DNA of 10,201 nt from an uncultured Granulosicoccaceae bacterium (GCA_937951695.1 CALFBL010000319.1:1-10201), one strand, 5' to 3'; shown: positions 1-7,090, counted from the first letter of the stretch. Notes: generated by a model not told the origin, from the sequence alone. Made by a program: numbers and translations.

Positions 1-2
1 CG

Positions 3-215
3 CGCGCGCATGTGGTTGTGGATCAAATCAAGGCTACCATGCAGGAAGTCAGAAACCATCTTCCATCATCCCCTGCCAAAGTTGGTCCCTTGTCTGATAT
101 TCACAAACTCAAGTTTGGTGAAACAATTGCACAATCCATCACTGATCAGCGCAGCGGTAACAAAACCCCATCGAACCTTGGTTGGTTTTTGTGCAGGAAA
201 GTGGAATTGTCCTGA
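3..215 (+). CDS. Possible 3' end of an upstream gene, unrecognised
   Basis: The frame beginning at base 3 is open from the left edge to a TGA at 213-215, giving about 70 residues. It could be the C-terminus of a gene that starts outside the window. The composition is plausible for a soluble protein (charged and polar, with KATMQEVRNHLPSS near the start), and it reads more like protein than the frame from base 10. I recognise no family, motif, signal peptide or membrane segment. It would converge on the acyl-CoA synthetase gene, with 17 bases between the two stop codons. A GTG at 12 and an ATG at 39 lie in frame, but neither has a convincing ribosome binding site. The frame could equally be chance in non-coding DNA; an imperfect inverted repeat (160-167 with 184-192, one bulge) lies inside it. 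Confidence 0.3.
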   Translation, partial: RAHVVVDQIKATMQEVRNHLPSSPAKVGPLSDIHKLKFGETIAQSITDQRSGNKTPSNLGWFLCRKVELS

Positions 216-232
216 CCCGTTGAATCTTCGGC

Positions 233-1927
233 TCACAACGCCTTGGCCCGCTCACGTAATAAAAACTTCTGAATCTTTCCCGTCGAGGTTTTTGGTAACT
301 CCGTAAACACAATGGTTTTTGGGCATTTGAAATTTGCCATATGCTCCTGGCACCAGGCGATGAGGGTGGCTTCATCCACAGACGCTCCGTCTCTGGGCGT
401 AACAAACGCACAAGGGGTCTCACCCCAGTAATCATCGGGCCTGGCGGCAACAGCAGCTTCCGCCACATCCGGGTGACGGTACAGCGTGTCTTCAATTTCA
501 ATGGAGGAGATATTTTCACCACCTGAGATAATGATGTCTTTGGCACGATCGAGTATGCGTAGATAGCCGTCATCATCCATTACAGCAAGATCACCACTGT
601 GAAACCATCCCCCGGCAAACGCCTCGTGTGTAGCGGCTTCGTTTTTGTAGTAGCCGCGCATTACGATGTTGCCGCGAAACATCACTTCCCCGATGGTTTG
701 CCCATCGCGTGGCACAGGCCGCATCGTCTCAGGGTCGATGACGTCCAGCCCTTCCAGCACTTGATAACGCACACCCTGGCGGGCTTTTTTTGTCGCGCGT
801 TCATCGCTGGGAAGCTTGTCCCATTCGTGGTGCCAGGCGCACATGGCGGCGGGGCCATAGGTTTCGGTCAATCCATAGACATGGGTGACATCAAAGCCCA
901 AGTTTTCAATTTTTTCCAGCACGCTTGCCGGTGGTGGGGCCGCGGCTGTCATTACTTTAACAGGATTGGGTAAAGGCCTGGTGTGTTCTGCGACGTGGTT
1001 GATTACCATGTTCAACACCACCGGAGCGCCACAAAAGTGCGTCACTCCGTGTTCGCGAATGCCTTTGTAGATGGCTTGGGCCGTAACCTGGCGCGTGCAT
1101 ACACTGGTGCCGGCAACCGCTGCCAACGACCAAGGAAAACACCAACCGTTGCAATGAAACATTGGCAGCGTCCAAAGATAGGTAGGGTGTGCCGGTAAGT
1201 TCCAGCCGGTGATGTTGCTCAAGGCATTCAGGTAAGCACCGCGATGGTGGTACACAACCCCTTTGGGCTTGCCGGTGGTACCTGAGGTGTAACTTAATGA
1301 GATCGATTCCCAATCGCTTTGGGCGTGGTAATAATCGTGCTGCTCATCGCCATCGGTTATCAACTGCTCATAGTTGGTCTCAGAGATCGCCTCGCCTTGT
1401 ACCGTAGAGTCGTGTATGTCGATCAGCATCGGCTGAGTCTTTAAGCCCTGCAGCGCGGTGCGCACCAGCGCCGTTGATGCGCGATCAACAAATACCCACT
1501 TCGCGCCGCCGTGATCAAGTATGTAGCTGATCGTGTCAGCTTCCAGCCGAGTGTTGATGGCATTGAGTGTAGCGCCAGCCATCGCTGCTGCGTAATGCAA
1601 TTCAAACAACTCAGGAATGTTCGGCGCGATAACCGCCACAACATCTCCGGTTGTGATGCCTCGTGCGTTCATCGACGCTGACAAGCAGATGCAGCGTTGG
1701 TAAACCTGTTGCCAGCTGCGGGTGTGGTTTTCGTAGCGCACCGCAACATGATCGGGGTACACCTCGGCGCTGCGTCTCAGGAAACTGATCGGAGTCAGTG
1801 GCGTGTAGTTCGCTGGGTGCGCCGCTAGTGGGTGACCTTGATCCCCTGGCTGCGTGGCGTTTGGATAGTCAATCATGTCTGGCTCGAGTGGGCTGAGCGT
1901 GGGAGTGGAATAGACATAGTACGCCAT
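233..1927 (-). CDS. AMP-forming acyl-CoA synthetase (fatty-acid or short-chain acyl-CoA ligase)
   Basis: This 564-residue enzyme belongs to the ANL adenylating superfamily. It activates a carboxylic acid with ATP to an acyl-adenylate and then to acyl-CoA in the cytoplasm. The core motifs are intact: the P-loop YTSGTTGKPKG at residues 213-223, YGLTETYGP at 351-359, HSGDL at 443-447, the hinge region around D460-R461-K463, and the C-terminal PKTSTGKIQK with catalytic lysine K551. The surroundings of the P-loop (VVYHHRGAY) and LWTLPMFHCNGWCFPW resemble the medium/long-chain and methylmercaptopropionate-CoA ligase (DmdB-like) branch, but the substrate cannot be read from sequence. The first ATG (1927) has a weak TAGG upstream; a second in-frame ATG at 1876 would give 547 residues, close to the usual family length. 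The gene is divergent from a CoA-transferase, with only 48 bases between the chosen starts. Confidence 0.93.
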   Translation of the reverse strand: MAYYVYSTPTLSPLEPDMIDYPNATQPGDQGHPLAAHPANYTPLTPISFLRRSAEVYPDHVAVRYENHTRSWQQVYQRCICLSASMNARGITTGDVVAVIAPNIPELFELHYAAAMAGATLNAINTRLEADTISYILDHGGAKWVFVDRASTALVRTALQGLKTQPMLIDIHDSTVQGEAISETNYEQLITDGDEQHDYYHAQSDWESISLSYTSGTTGKPKGVVYHHRGAYLNALSNITGWNLPAHPTYLWTLPMFHCNGWCFPWSLAAVAGTSVCTRQVTAQAIYKGIREHGVTHFCGAPVVLNMVINHVAEHTRPLPNPVKVMTAAAPPPASVLEKIENLGFDVTHVYGLTETYGPAAMCAWHHEWDKLPSDERATKKARQGVRYQVLEGLDVIDPETMRPVPRDGQTIGEVMFRGNIVMRGYYKNEAATHEAFAGGWFHSGDLAVMDDDGYLRILDRAKDIIISGGENISSIEIEDTLYRHPDVAEAAVAARPDDYWGETPCAFVTPRDGASVDEATLIAWCQEHMANFKCPKTIVFTELPKTSTGKIQKFLLRERAKAL

Positions 1928-1975
1928 TCAGCCTACTGTTCTGAACCGATTAAAGCCAATAGACGGATTCGTACG
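1928..1975. promoter_or_regulatory. Short shared divergent intergenic region
   Basis: Only 48 bases separate the ATG chosen for the synthetase (minus) from that of the CoA-transferase (plus), or 99 bases if the synthetase starts at 1876. Any promoters for the two genes must therefore overlap each other or lie inside the opposite gene. I see AT-rich patches around 1948-1960 but no convincing -35/-10 pair on either strand and no clear operator palindrome. Placing a control region here is inference from gene layout. Confidence 0.3.
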
Positions 1976-3199
1976 ATGCCTTCGAAAAAATCATCTGATG
2001 GGTCTAACGGCCCATTGTCCGGATTAAAAGTGGTCGAATTGGGTCAGTTGGTGGCGGGACCCACAGCGGGGCAGATGCTGGCCTACTACGGGGCGGACCT
2101 GGTCAAGGTAGAACCACCGGATCGTGGCGACCCTTTACGTTCTTGGCGTACGCTGGACGACACCGGTGAATCGTACTGGTGGCACAGCATCGCTCGAAAC
2201 AAACGCTCGATCGCATTAAACCTGAACTCTGCCGGGGGGCAGGAACTCGCCGGTGCGCTGATTGATAAAGCCGATGTGGTCGTGGAGAATTTCCGGGCGG
2301 GCAAAATGGAGACTTGGGGTTTGGGTCCGAGCGCGTTCACCGCCTCCAACCCCGAGCTTATTTACACCAGAGTATCCGGTTACGGTCAAACGGGCCCTTA
2401 TAAGGATCGCTTAGGGTTTGCTTCAGCTTGCGAGGGGGTTGCAGGTTTTCGCTACATCAACGGATATCCGGGTGAGGTGCCCGCCCGACCCAACATCAGT
2501 CTTGGGGATACCCTAGCAGGTCTGCACGCTGTGATCGGTACCTTACTTGGGTTACAGGGGCGGGAGCGGCTGAATTGTGGAGGGCAATGTGTGGATGTGT
2601 CCATCGTTGAATCGGTTTTCAGCATCATGGAAGGCATCTATCCTGAATACGCTGGTGCAGGTGTGCAACGTGAGCCCTCAGGATCGACCATCACTGGCAT
2701 CGTGCCGACTAACACCTATCGTTGCACTGACGGACGATTTGTGGTGATCGGTGGTAATGGGGATTCCATCTTCAAACGTTTAATGCGCATCGCTGGCAGA
2801 GACGATCTGGCAAACGATGAGCGCCTGGCCACCAATCCCGGTCGGGTTGAGCATGAACGCCTGATCGATTCGGCCCTGCAAGCCTGGACTGGCTCATTGG
2901 ACGCAGCGGTCGTGTTAGATCAACTCGCCCAGGCAGAGGTGCCCGCCGGAGCCATCAATTCGATCGCTGATATCGCACAGGATCCGCACTTCATGGCACG
3001 AGAGACCTTCGAAGAGGTGTTGGTACGAGGGCAAGCACGACGCATCCCGGCGCTGCACCCAAAGCTATCCGATACCCCCGGTCGTTCACGCAGCGGTGGG
3101 CCGGCCCTCGGGCAGCATACCGATGAAGTGTTGCGCGAGTGGTTGAGCGCCAGCGAAGATTCGCTTATCCAGTGGCGTAAAGCCGGGGTTATTGCCTAG
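1976..3199 (+). CDS. CaiB/BaiF family III CoA-transferase
   Basis: This 407-residue protein is a family III (formyl-CoA transferase / CaiB / BaiF) CoA-transferase, which moves CoA between carboxylic acids through an enzyme-bound aspartyl-CoA thioester. The N-terminal GLKVVELGQLVAGPTAGQ with YGADLVKVEPPDRGDP (residues 16-53), RNKRSIALNL (74-83), VVENFRAGKMETWGLG (102-117) and SGYGQTGPY (134-142) are family hallmarks. D178 in NISLGDTLAGL matches the catalytic aspartate. A second conserved block, PTNTYRCTDGRFVVIGG, lies in the C-terminal half, and the length is normal. The frame is open back to 1832, but those bases are antisense to the synthetase and encode nothing family-like, so the ATG at 1976 is the better start; its ribosome binding site is weak. 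Donor and acceptor acids are unknown. Pairing with a CoA ligase suggests use of an organic acid. Confidence 0.93.
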   Translation: MPSKKSSDGSNGPLSGLKVVELGQLVAGPTAGQMLAYYGADLVKVEPPDRGDPLRSWRTLDDTGESYWWHSIARNKRSIALNLNSAGGQELAGALIDKADVVVENFRAGKMETWGLGPSAFTASNPELIYTRVSGYGQTGPYKDRLGFASACEGVAGFRYINGYPGEVPARPNISLGDTLAGLHAVIGTLLGLQGRERLNCGGQCVDVSIVESVFSIMEGIYPEYAGAGVQREPSGSTITGIVPTNTYRCTDGRFVVIGGNGDSIFKRLMRIAGRDDLANDERLATNPGRVEHERLIDSALQAWTGSLDAAVVLDQLAQAEVPAGAINSIADIAQDPHFMARETFEEVLVRGQARRIPALHPKLSDTPGRSRSGGPALGQHTDEVLREWLSASEDSLIQWRKAGVIA

Positions 3200-3257
3200 A
3201 TTATGACAGCCCCGGCGAATTGCTAGGAAACTGATAAAGGATCGAGGTGGGGCTGTC
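3182..3257. repeat. Two overlapping, mutually exclusive inverted repeats
   Basis: The last codons of the CoA-transferase contain GCCGGGG (3182-3188), which pairs perfectly with CCCCGGC (3210-3216) and can extend by one U-G and one U-A pair. The sequence GACAGCCCC (3205-3213) pairs perfectly over 9 bases with GGGGCTGTC (3249-3257). Both hairpins use the same CCCC, so only one can form at a time. Neither is followed by a T tract, so this is not a standard Rho-independent terminator. It may affect termination or mRNA stability, or be coincidental. Confidence 0.45.
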
Positions 3258-3364
3258 GATAATCGTTGCAGACAATTGCAATTATGTTGTCAAATTTCTC
3301 ATAGAGCGCGATTTAGTACGAATCGGTTCACATAAAAACTCGTTTCATCAAGAGTGATTTGGAT
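3200..3364. promoter_or_regulatory. Intergenic region with possible promoter for the signalling cluster
   Basis: These 165 bases lie between the CoA-transferase stop and the first possible start of the signalling cluster. The left part holds the inverted repeats described separately. The right part is AT-rich. TTGTCA at 3287-3292 resembles a -35 box, and GATTTA/TTTAGT near 3310-3317 is a weak -10 candidate. A promoter is expected here because the next genes share a strand and overlap, but the -10 match is poor. I see no riboswitch-like architecture. Confidence 0.25.
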
Positions 3365-3643
3365 ATGCAACGGCTAAGCAGCGTGATGCAGTGCGCGGTT
3401 TCGACCATTAAACGGCAGTTTTTTTTGACTGCAACGTCTGGGCTTAGCTTCGCAGGTTTGCATCTTTCAGGTGAGCATTCATTGGGTTGGCTGAGAGAGG
3501 ATGTTGAACCCACCGGTGAACGTCGGCTGTGTGAAGACCGGCTAGCGTTGCGCGCTCTTGAGGCCGAGGTCTATGCCTTAAACGATCAGTTCGAGACCGA
3601 AATCCGACAGGTTGGGGGGCGACGCTATGAATATCAATCTTGA
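3365..3643 (+). CDS. Small hypothetical protein overlapping the Hpt gene
   Basis: This open frame encodes 92 residues from the ATG at 3365, or 94 from a TTG at 3359. I do not recognise a family. The N-terminal part has a mildly hydrophobic stretch (FFLTATSGLSFAGLHL). The C-terminal half is charged and helix-prone, including RLALRALEAEVYALNDQF, which could form a short coiled coil. AGAG lies 10 bases before the ATG. The last 17 bases overlap the Hpt start in another frame, an arrangement typical of translational coupling, so it may be the first gene of the signalling unit. A run of eight T (3419-3426) sits inside the frame, flanked by GCAGT and ACTGC. If it is not a gene, then 3200-3626 is a 427-base leader ahead of the Hpt gene. 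Confidence 0.5.
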   Translation: MQRLSSVMQCAVSTIKRQFFLTATSGLSFAGLHLSGEHSLGWLREDVEPTGERRLCEDRLALRALEAEVYALNDQFETEIRQVGGRRYEYQS

Positions 3644-3986
3644 TGTCAACACCTTACAATCCATCTCGGCTTTGCAACGACCTAATAAACCCGATCTTCT
3701 AGAGCGTGTGACTGCATTATTTGAATCCGAGTCTCCGAAGTGCGTCGCGCAGGTGCTTGATGGCGTCGCTGCAAAAGACCTGGAAATGATCCGCACCGGA
3801 TCGCATACGCTTAAATCGATCAGCGCCAACCTTGGTGCTATGGCGTTGTCGGCTCGCTGCAGCGACATCGAGCACGCTGCCCGCACCGACGACTTGGCGA
3901 CCTGCGAGGAGTTAATTCAGGATCTTAATGCAGAGTTTGAAGCCACTGTTGCAGGCATTCGCCAGTTTCTCCAGCACGCTGCTTAA
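3627..3986 (+). CDS. Single-domain Hpt (histidine phosphotransfer) protein
   Basis: This 119-residue protein consists of essentially one Hpt four-helix domain. The signature SHTLKSISANLGA places the phosphorylated histidine at H60, with the conserved lysine at K63 and the downstream small residues that pack against the partner receiver. Such proteins pass phosphate between a hybrid kinase receiver and a terminal response regulator in the cytoplasm. A TTG at 3612 also lies in frame, but the ATG at 3627 is preceded by a G-rich stretch (3614-3619) at a plausible 7-base spacing and makes the better start. The stop TAA shares its last base with the ATG of the next gene (TAATG), so the two are probably translated together. 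That next gene carries a receiver domain, making it the obvious partner, though this is inferred from context. There is no histidine kinase in the window. Confidence 0.9.
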   Translation: MNINLDVNTLQSISALQRPNKPDLLERVTALFESESPKCVAQVLDGVAAKDLEMIRTGSHTLKSISANLGAMALSARCSDIEHAARTDDLATCEELIQDLNAEFEATVAGIRQFLQHAA

Positions 3987-6190
3987 TGGGTGAACCGGTG
4001 TACATAAACACGGAGGCTCGAAGTCCAGATGGCTTCCAGAAAACCTACCTGGTACTGCATGTTGATGACGACGTTGCCAGCCTAATCATGGCCGAAGGTG
4101 CCTTGGAGGCAGCCGGATTCGAGGTGGTGCAAGCGCAGAACGGGGCCGAAGCGGTCCAAAAATATATCGATTACGCACCCGATCTGATTATCATGGATGC
4201 GGTGATGCCTGTGATAGACGGATTTGATGCTATCGCTAGAATTCGTCAACTACCGACTGGTGAGCATGTGCCGATTCTGATGATCACCGGATTGGATGAT
4301 CTTGAATCGATAACACGGGCCTACGATAAAGGGGCAACAGACTTTCTAACCAAGCCCATCAACTTCTTTACTTTACCCTATCGCATGCAATACATGCTGC
4401 GAGCAAAACTCACCGCGGACGAACTTCGTGCGAGCCAAAGCAAGCTTGATAGCGCACAGCGCATTGCTCGGTTGGGTCATTGGGAAAACGAACGAGCCTC
4501 GGATTGTTTTACTTGGTCGCGTGAATTTTCACGGGTAATGTCGTTGCCAGTACTGATTACGTGCGGAAAAATCAACGATATTCTGGCTAAGGTTATTGAT
4601 AGTGATCGCGGCATGGTTCGCGAGCACATGCTGCGAGCGTTTGAGGAGCAGCGCTCGTTTAATATTGAATTCAATCTTGAACACGCAGACAGCGATACGT
4701 TGCGTACGATCAGAATGGAGGCAGAAGCTCACTTTGACGAGTTAGGCGTGTTCACCAATTTGCTGGGCACCGTACAGGATATTACTGAACATACCGATGC
4801 GCAAAAACAAATCCACAACCTGGCCTACTACGACCTCGTCACCGGATTGCCAAATCGGGCAAATTTATACGAACGCCTTGGGCAGGCACTAAAACTTGCA
4901 CAGCGTGCTAAACACGAATTCGCGTTGCTGTTTCTGGATCTTGATCATTTTAAACAAGTTAACGACAGCCTTGGTCATGACGCGGGTGATGATTTGTTGC
5001 AACAAGTGTCGAGCCGATTGACTGAAATCGTTCGCGACACCGACGCGGTTGCGCGCAACGTTGATGAAAGTCACGACGAACTATCCGAACAACACAGTGT
5101 TGCCCGATTGGGTGGTGATGAATTTGTGGTGTTGCTCGGTTCCATCAATCGGGCAGACGATGCGGCACGGGTTGCCGAGCGAATCGCTTGCGCAATCGGT
5201 GAGCCGTACACGATCAATGACACGGTGGTAACGGTCACGACAACCATTGGTATCAGTGTTTTTCCTGCCGATGGAAACGATTCCGCAACCTTGATGAAGC
5301 ACGCGGATGTTGCGATGTACCACGCCAAGGAGAAAGGGCGGAATGGTTTTCAGTTTTATTCACGGAAAATCCATCAAGCTGCGCTGGCACGATTTGCGAT
5401 CGAAGCGGATTTGAAAAAAGCCATCGAAAACGAATCACTGACGCTGATGTTTCAGCCCAAAGTGTGTTTTTCCGACAATAAGGTGTCCGGTGTTGAGGCG
5501 TTGGTGCGATGGAATCATGAAACTTCCGGGCCTATCAGTCCGGCAGACTTCATACCCATTGCAGAAGAGACGGGGTTGATTCTGCCGTTGGGTCGCTGGG
5601 TGATGGAAGCGTCCTGTATTAAAATGCAGCGCTGGATAGATCAAGGCTACGAGCCTTTTTCAGTGGCCGTAAACTGCTCGCCGGTGCAAATTGAACGCGG
5701 CACTATCATCGATGATATTGATAACGCGATCAGCGTCAGTGGGCTTGACCCGAAATGGTTGGAAGTTGAATTAACTGAGCGGCTGTTCTTAAAAGATATC
5801 GATGCGGGTATCGATATTTTACGTCGCATGAAAACCTTGGGTGTGAAGGTATCCATTGATGACTTTGGTACTGGGTTTTCATCATTGAGCTATTTAAAGC
5901 GACTGCCGGTCGATAAACTCAAAATTGATCAATCGTTTGTGCGGGATTTAGAAGTAGACCCCGGGGATGCGGCGATTGTATCAGCGATCATTACCCTAGC
6001 TCATAATCTGGGTTTGTCGGTGATTGCCGAAGGGGTTGAGACGCAAGGGCAGCTGGATATCCTGAAGGGGTATCGCTGTGACGAGGTTCAAGGGTACTTT
6101 ATCAGTTACCCCCAGCGTCCTGAGGATCTCTCAAAGTGGCTATTTGAGCGGAGCCAGCCAGGCGATCAGAAAAAAGTGATCGGGTTTTAG
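3986..6190 (+). CDS. Response regulator REC-PAS-GGDEF-EAL, cyclic di-GMP turnover
   Basis: This 734-residue cytoplasmic protein carries four domains. A receiver (about 20-137) has the acidic cluster D27-D29, phospho-acceptor D71 in MDAVMP, T101 and K123. A PAS-like segment (about 150-275) ends in GTVQDIT. A GGDEF domain (about 279-450) has an intact GGDEF at 376-380, the diguanylate cyclase signature. An EAL domain (about 470-715) has E504-A505-L506, N563, E595, DDFGTG at 625-630, K646, E682 and E685, matching the metal and catalytic set of active phosphodiesterases. Both activities look possible, so it may be bifunctional. An RDTD sequence (350-353), resembling the inhibitory RxxD site, is separated from GGDEF by about 22 residues, more than the usual five, because of an inserted polar stretch. 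Its ATG overlaps the Hpt stop by one base, so phosphorylation through that Hpt protein is likely. The receiver shows no transmembrane segment or DNA-binding domain. Confidence 0.95.
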   Translation: MGEPVYINTEARSPDGFQKTYLVLHVDDDVASLIMAEGALEAAGFEVVQAQNGAEAVQKYIDYAPDLIIMDAVMPVIDGFDAIARIRQLPTGEHVPILMITGLDDLESITRAYDKGATDFLTKPINFFTLPYRMQYMLRAKLTADELRASQSKLDSAQRIARLGHWENERASDCFTWSREFSRVMSLPVLITCGKINDILAKVIDSDRGMVREHMLRAFEEQRSFNIEFNLEHADSDTLRTIRMEAEAHFDELGVFTNLLGTVQDITEHTDAQKQIHNLAYYDLVTGLPNRANLYERLGQALKLAQRAKHEFALLFLDLDHFKQVNDSLGHDAGDDLLQQVSSRLTEIVRDTDAVARNVDESHDELSEQHSVARLGGDEFVVLLGSINRADDAARVAERIACAIGEPYTINDTVVTVTTTIGISVFPADGNDSATLMKHADVAMYHAKEKGRNGFQFYSRKIHQAALARFAIEADLKKAIENESLTLMFQPKVCFSDNKVSGVEALVRWNHETSGPISPADFIPIAEETGLILPLGRWVMEASCIKMQRWIDQGYEPFSVAVNCSPVQIERGTIIDDIDNAISVSGLDPKWLEVELTERLFLKDIDAGIDILRRMKTLGVKVSIDDFGTGFSSLSYLKRLPVDKLKIDQSFVRDLEVDPGDAAIVSAIITLAHNLGLSVIAEGVETQGQLDILKGYRCDEVQGYFISYPQRPEDLSKWLFERSQPGDQKKVIGF
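6163..6188 (+). terminator. Weak hairpin and T run at the regulator 3' end
   Basis: CGATCA (6163-6168) pairs with TGATCG (6177-6182) around an 8-base A-rich loop, followed by GG and four T (6185-6188). It lies inside the last codons of the REC-GGDEF-EAL gene, in the 19-base convergent gap zone. The stem is short and the T run is brief, so it is a marginal terminator candidate. Confidence 0.3.
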
Positions 6191-6209
6191 AAACCATTGC
6201 AGATTGCGT

Positions 6210-6983
6210 TTATTGATGACGCCAAATGGGTTTTCGTTTTTCGATAAACGCATCGATGCCTTCGCCAACATCGTCTGCCATCATGTTGCAGGCCATCGCC
6301 TCTCCCGCCATCGCGTAGGCGTCGTTTATTCCGCATTCGAGTTGTTTGTAGAACAGCGTTTTGCCAGTGCGTACGGCAATCTCAGACTTGGCTTTTATTT
6401 TTTCGGCCAGCACGGTAACAGCTTGCGTGAGTTCGTCCGCGCAAGTCACCTCATTGATCAAGCCCCAATCGTTGGCTTGGTGTGCATCGATAAATTCCCC
6501 CGTCATGAGCATCTGCATCGCGCGTTTCCGGTTCATGTTTCTGGATAAGGCGACCGCTGGGGTGCTGCAAAACAAGCCGACATCAATTCCTGAGACACCG
6601 AATTTGGCGCTGTCGGCCGCCACGGCCAGATCACAGGTGGCAACCAGCTGACAACCTGCCGCGGTGGCAAGTCCGTGTACCTCGGCAATCACCGGTTGGC
6701 GGATGGTGAGTAGCGTGTTCATCAAGTGGCTGCAGCGTTTAAACAAGGCGTCGAAGTAGGCCTGTTCGGTGTGTTGGCGCATTTCCTTAAGATCGTGCCC
6801 TGCACAGAAGGCTTTTCCCTTTGCGTTGATGACCACCACGCGAGTGCTCTGGGGCAGCTGATCGAGTTCGTCTTGTAGGGCGTTTAACATCCCTTCAGAC
6901 AGGGCGTTGAAGGCGGAAGCCCGATTCAGGGTCAAGCGGCTGATGGCCGCGTCGTGGTGGGTAAGGACGTAGGGTTCGGTCAT
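6210..6983 (-). CDS. Crotonase-fold protein of the ECHDC3 type, annotated as enoyl-CoA hydratase
   Basis: This 257-residue protein has the enoyl-CoA hydratase/isomerase fold. The CoA-binding and oxyanion-hole region KAFCAGHDLKEM (57-68) and the second oxyanion element AAGC (108-111) are present, and the C-terminus has the usual EKRKPIW helix. The phrases GLFCSTPAVALSRN, KTLFYKQL and FIEKRKPIW closely resemble the ECHDC3 subgroup as I remember it. Counting against rat mitochondrial enoyl-CoA hydratase, the two catalytic glutamates (E144 and E164) fall at Q112 and G132, so classical hydration is doubtful. It could be an isomerase, a hydrolase, or a CoA-ester binder. The gene converges on the GGDEF-EAL gene (19-base gap) and is divergent from a thioesterase gene. 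An AGG lies upstream of the ATG but at a long spacing of about 11 bases. Confidence 0.92.
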   Translation of the reverse strand: MTEPYVLTHHDAAISRLTLNRASAFNALSEGMLNALQDELDQLPQSTRVVVINAKGKAFCAGHDLKEMRQHTEQAYFDALFKRCSHLMNTLLTIRQPVIAEVHGLATAAGCQLVATCDLAVAADSAKFGVSGIDVGLFCSTPAVALSRNMNRKRAMQMLMTGEFIDAHQANDWGLINEVTCADELTQAVTVLAEKIKAKSEIAVRTGKTLFYKQLECGINDAYAMAGEAMACNMMADDVGEGIDAFIEKRKPIWRHQ

Positions 6984-7090
6984 GATGAGACAACCTGTGA
7001 GCGAGGTGGTGTGCTTTATACGGTATCAGAAAAACCCAGCTGTGCTAGCCTCAAGGCGCCACTGTCTCAGGGAACCGTGCCGTCGCCGCT
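6984..7090. promoter_or_regulatory. Divergent intergenic region between crotonase and thioesterase genes
   Basis: These 107 bases separate two divergently read acyl-CoA genes, so promoters for both are expected here. An AT-rich TTTATA-like patch lies at 7016-7021 and could serve as a -10 element on either strand, but I find no -35 box at correct spacing. No strong palindrome is visible. The assignment is based on gene layout. Confidence 0.3.

Noticed and set aside
160..192. Imperfect inverted repeat ACAAAACC/GGTTTTTGT as a bidirectional terminator
   Set aside because: The stem is A/T-rich with a bulge and has no downstream T run beyond the stem itself.
233..1927. Firm assignment of the synthetase as DmdB for dimethylsulfoniopropionate breakdown
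   Set aside because: Resemblance to that branch is general, and no dmdA-, dmdC- or dmdD-like gene is clearly present; the crotonase here lacks the catalytic glutamates expected of a working hydratase.
1832..1975. 5' extension of the CoA-transferase frame by 48 codons
   Set aside because: It is antisense to the synthetase gene and its translation is unlike the family N-terminus, which begins just after the ATG at 1976.
6204..6548. Plus-strand open frame of 114 codons
   Set aside because: It is antisense to the crotonase gene, with no recognisable protein features.
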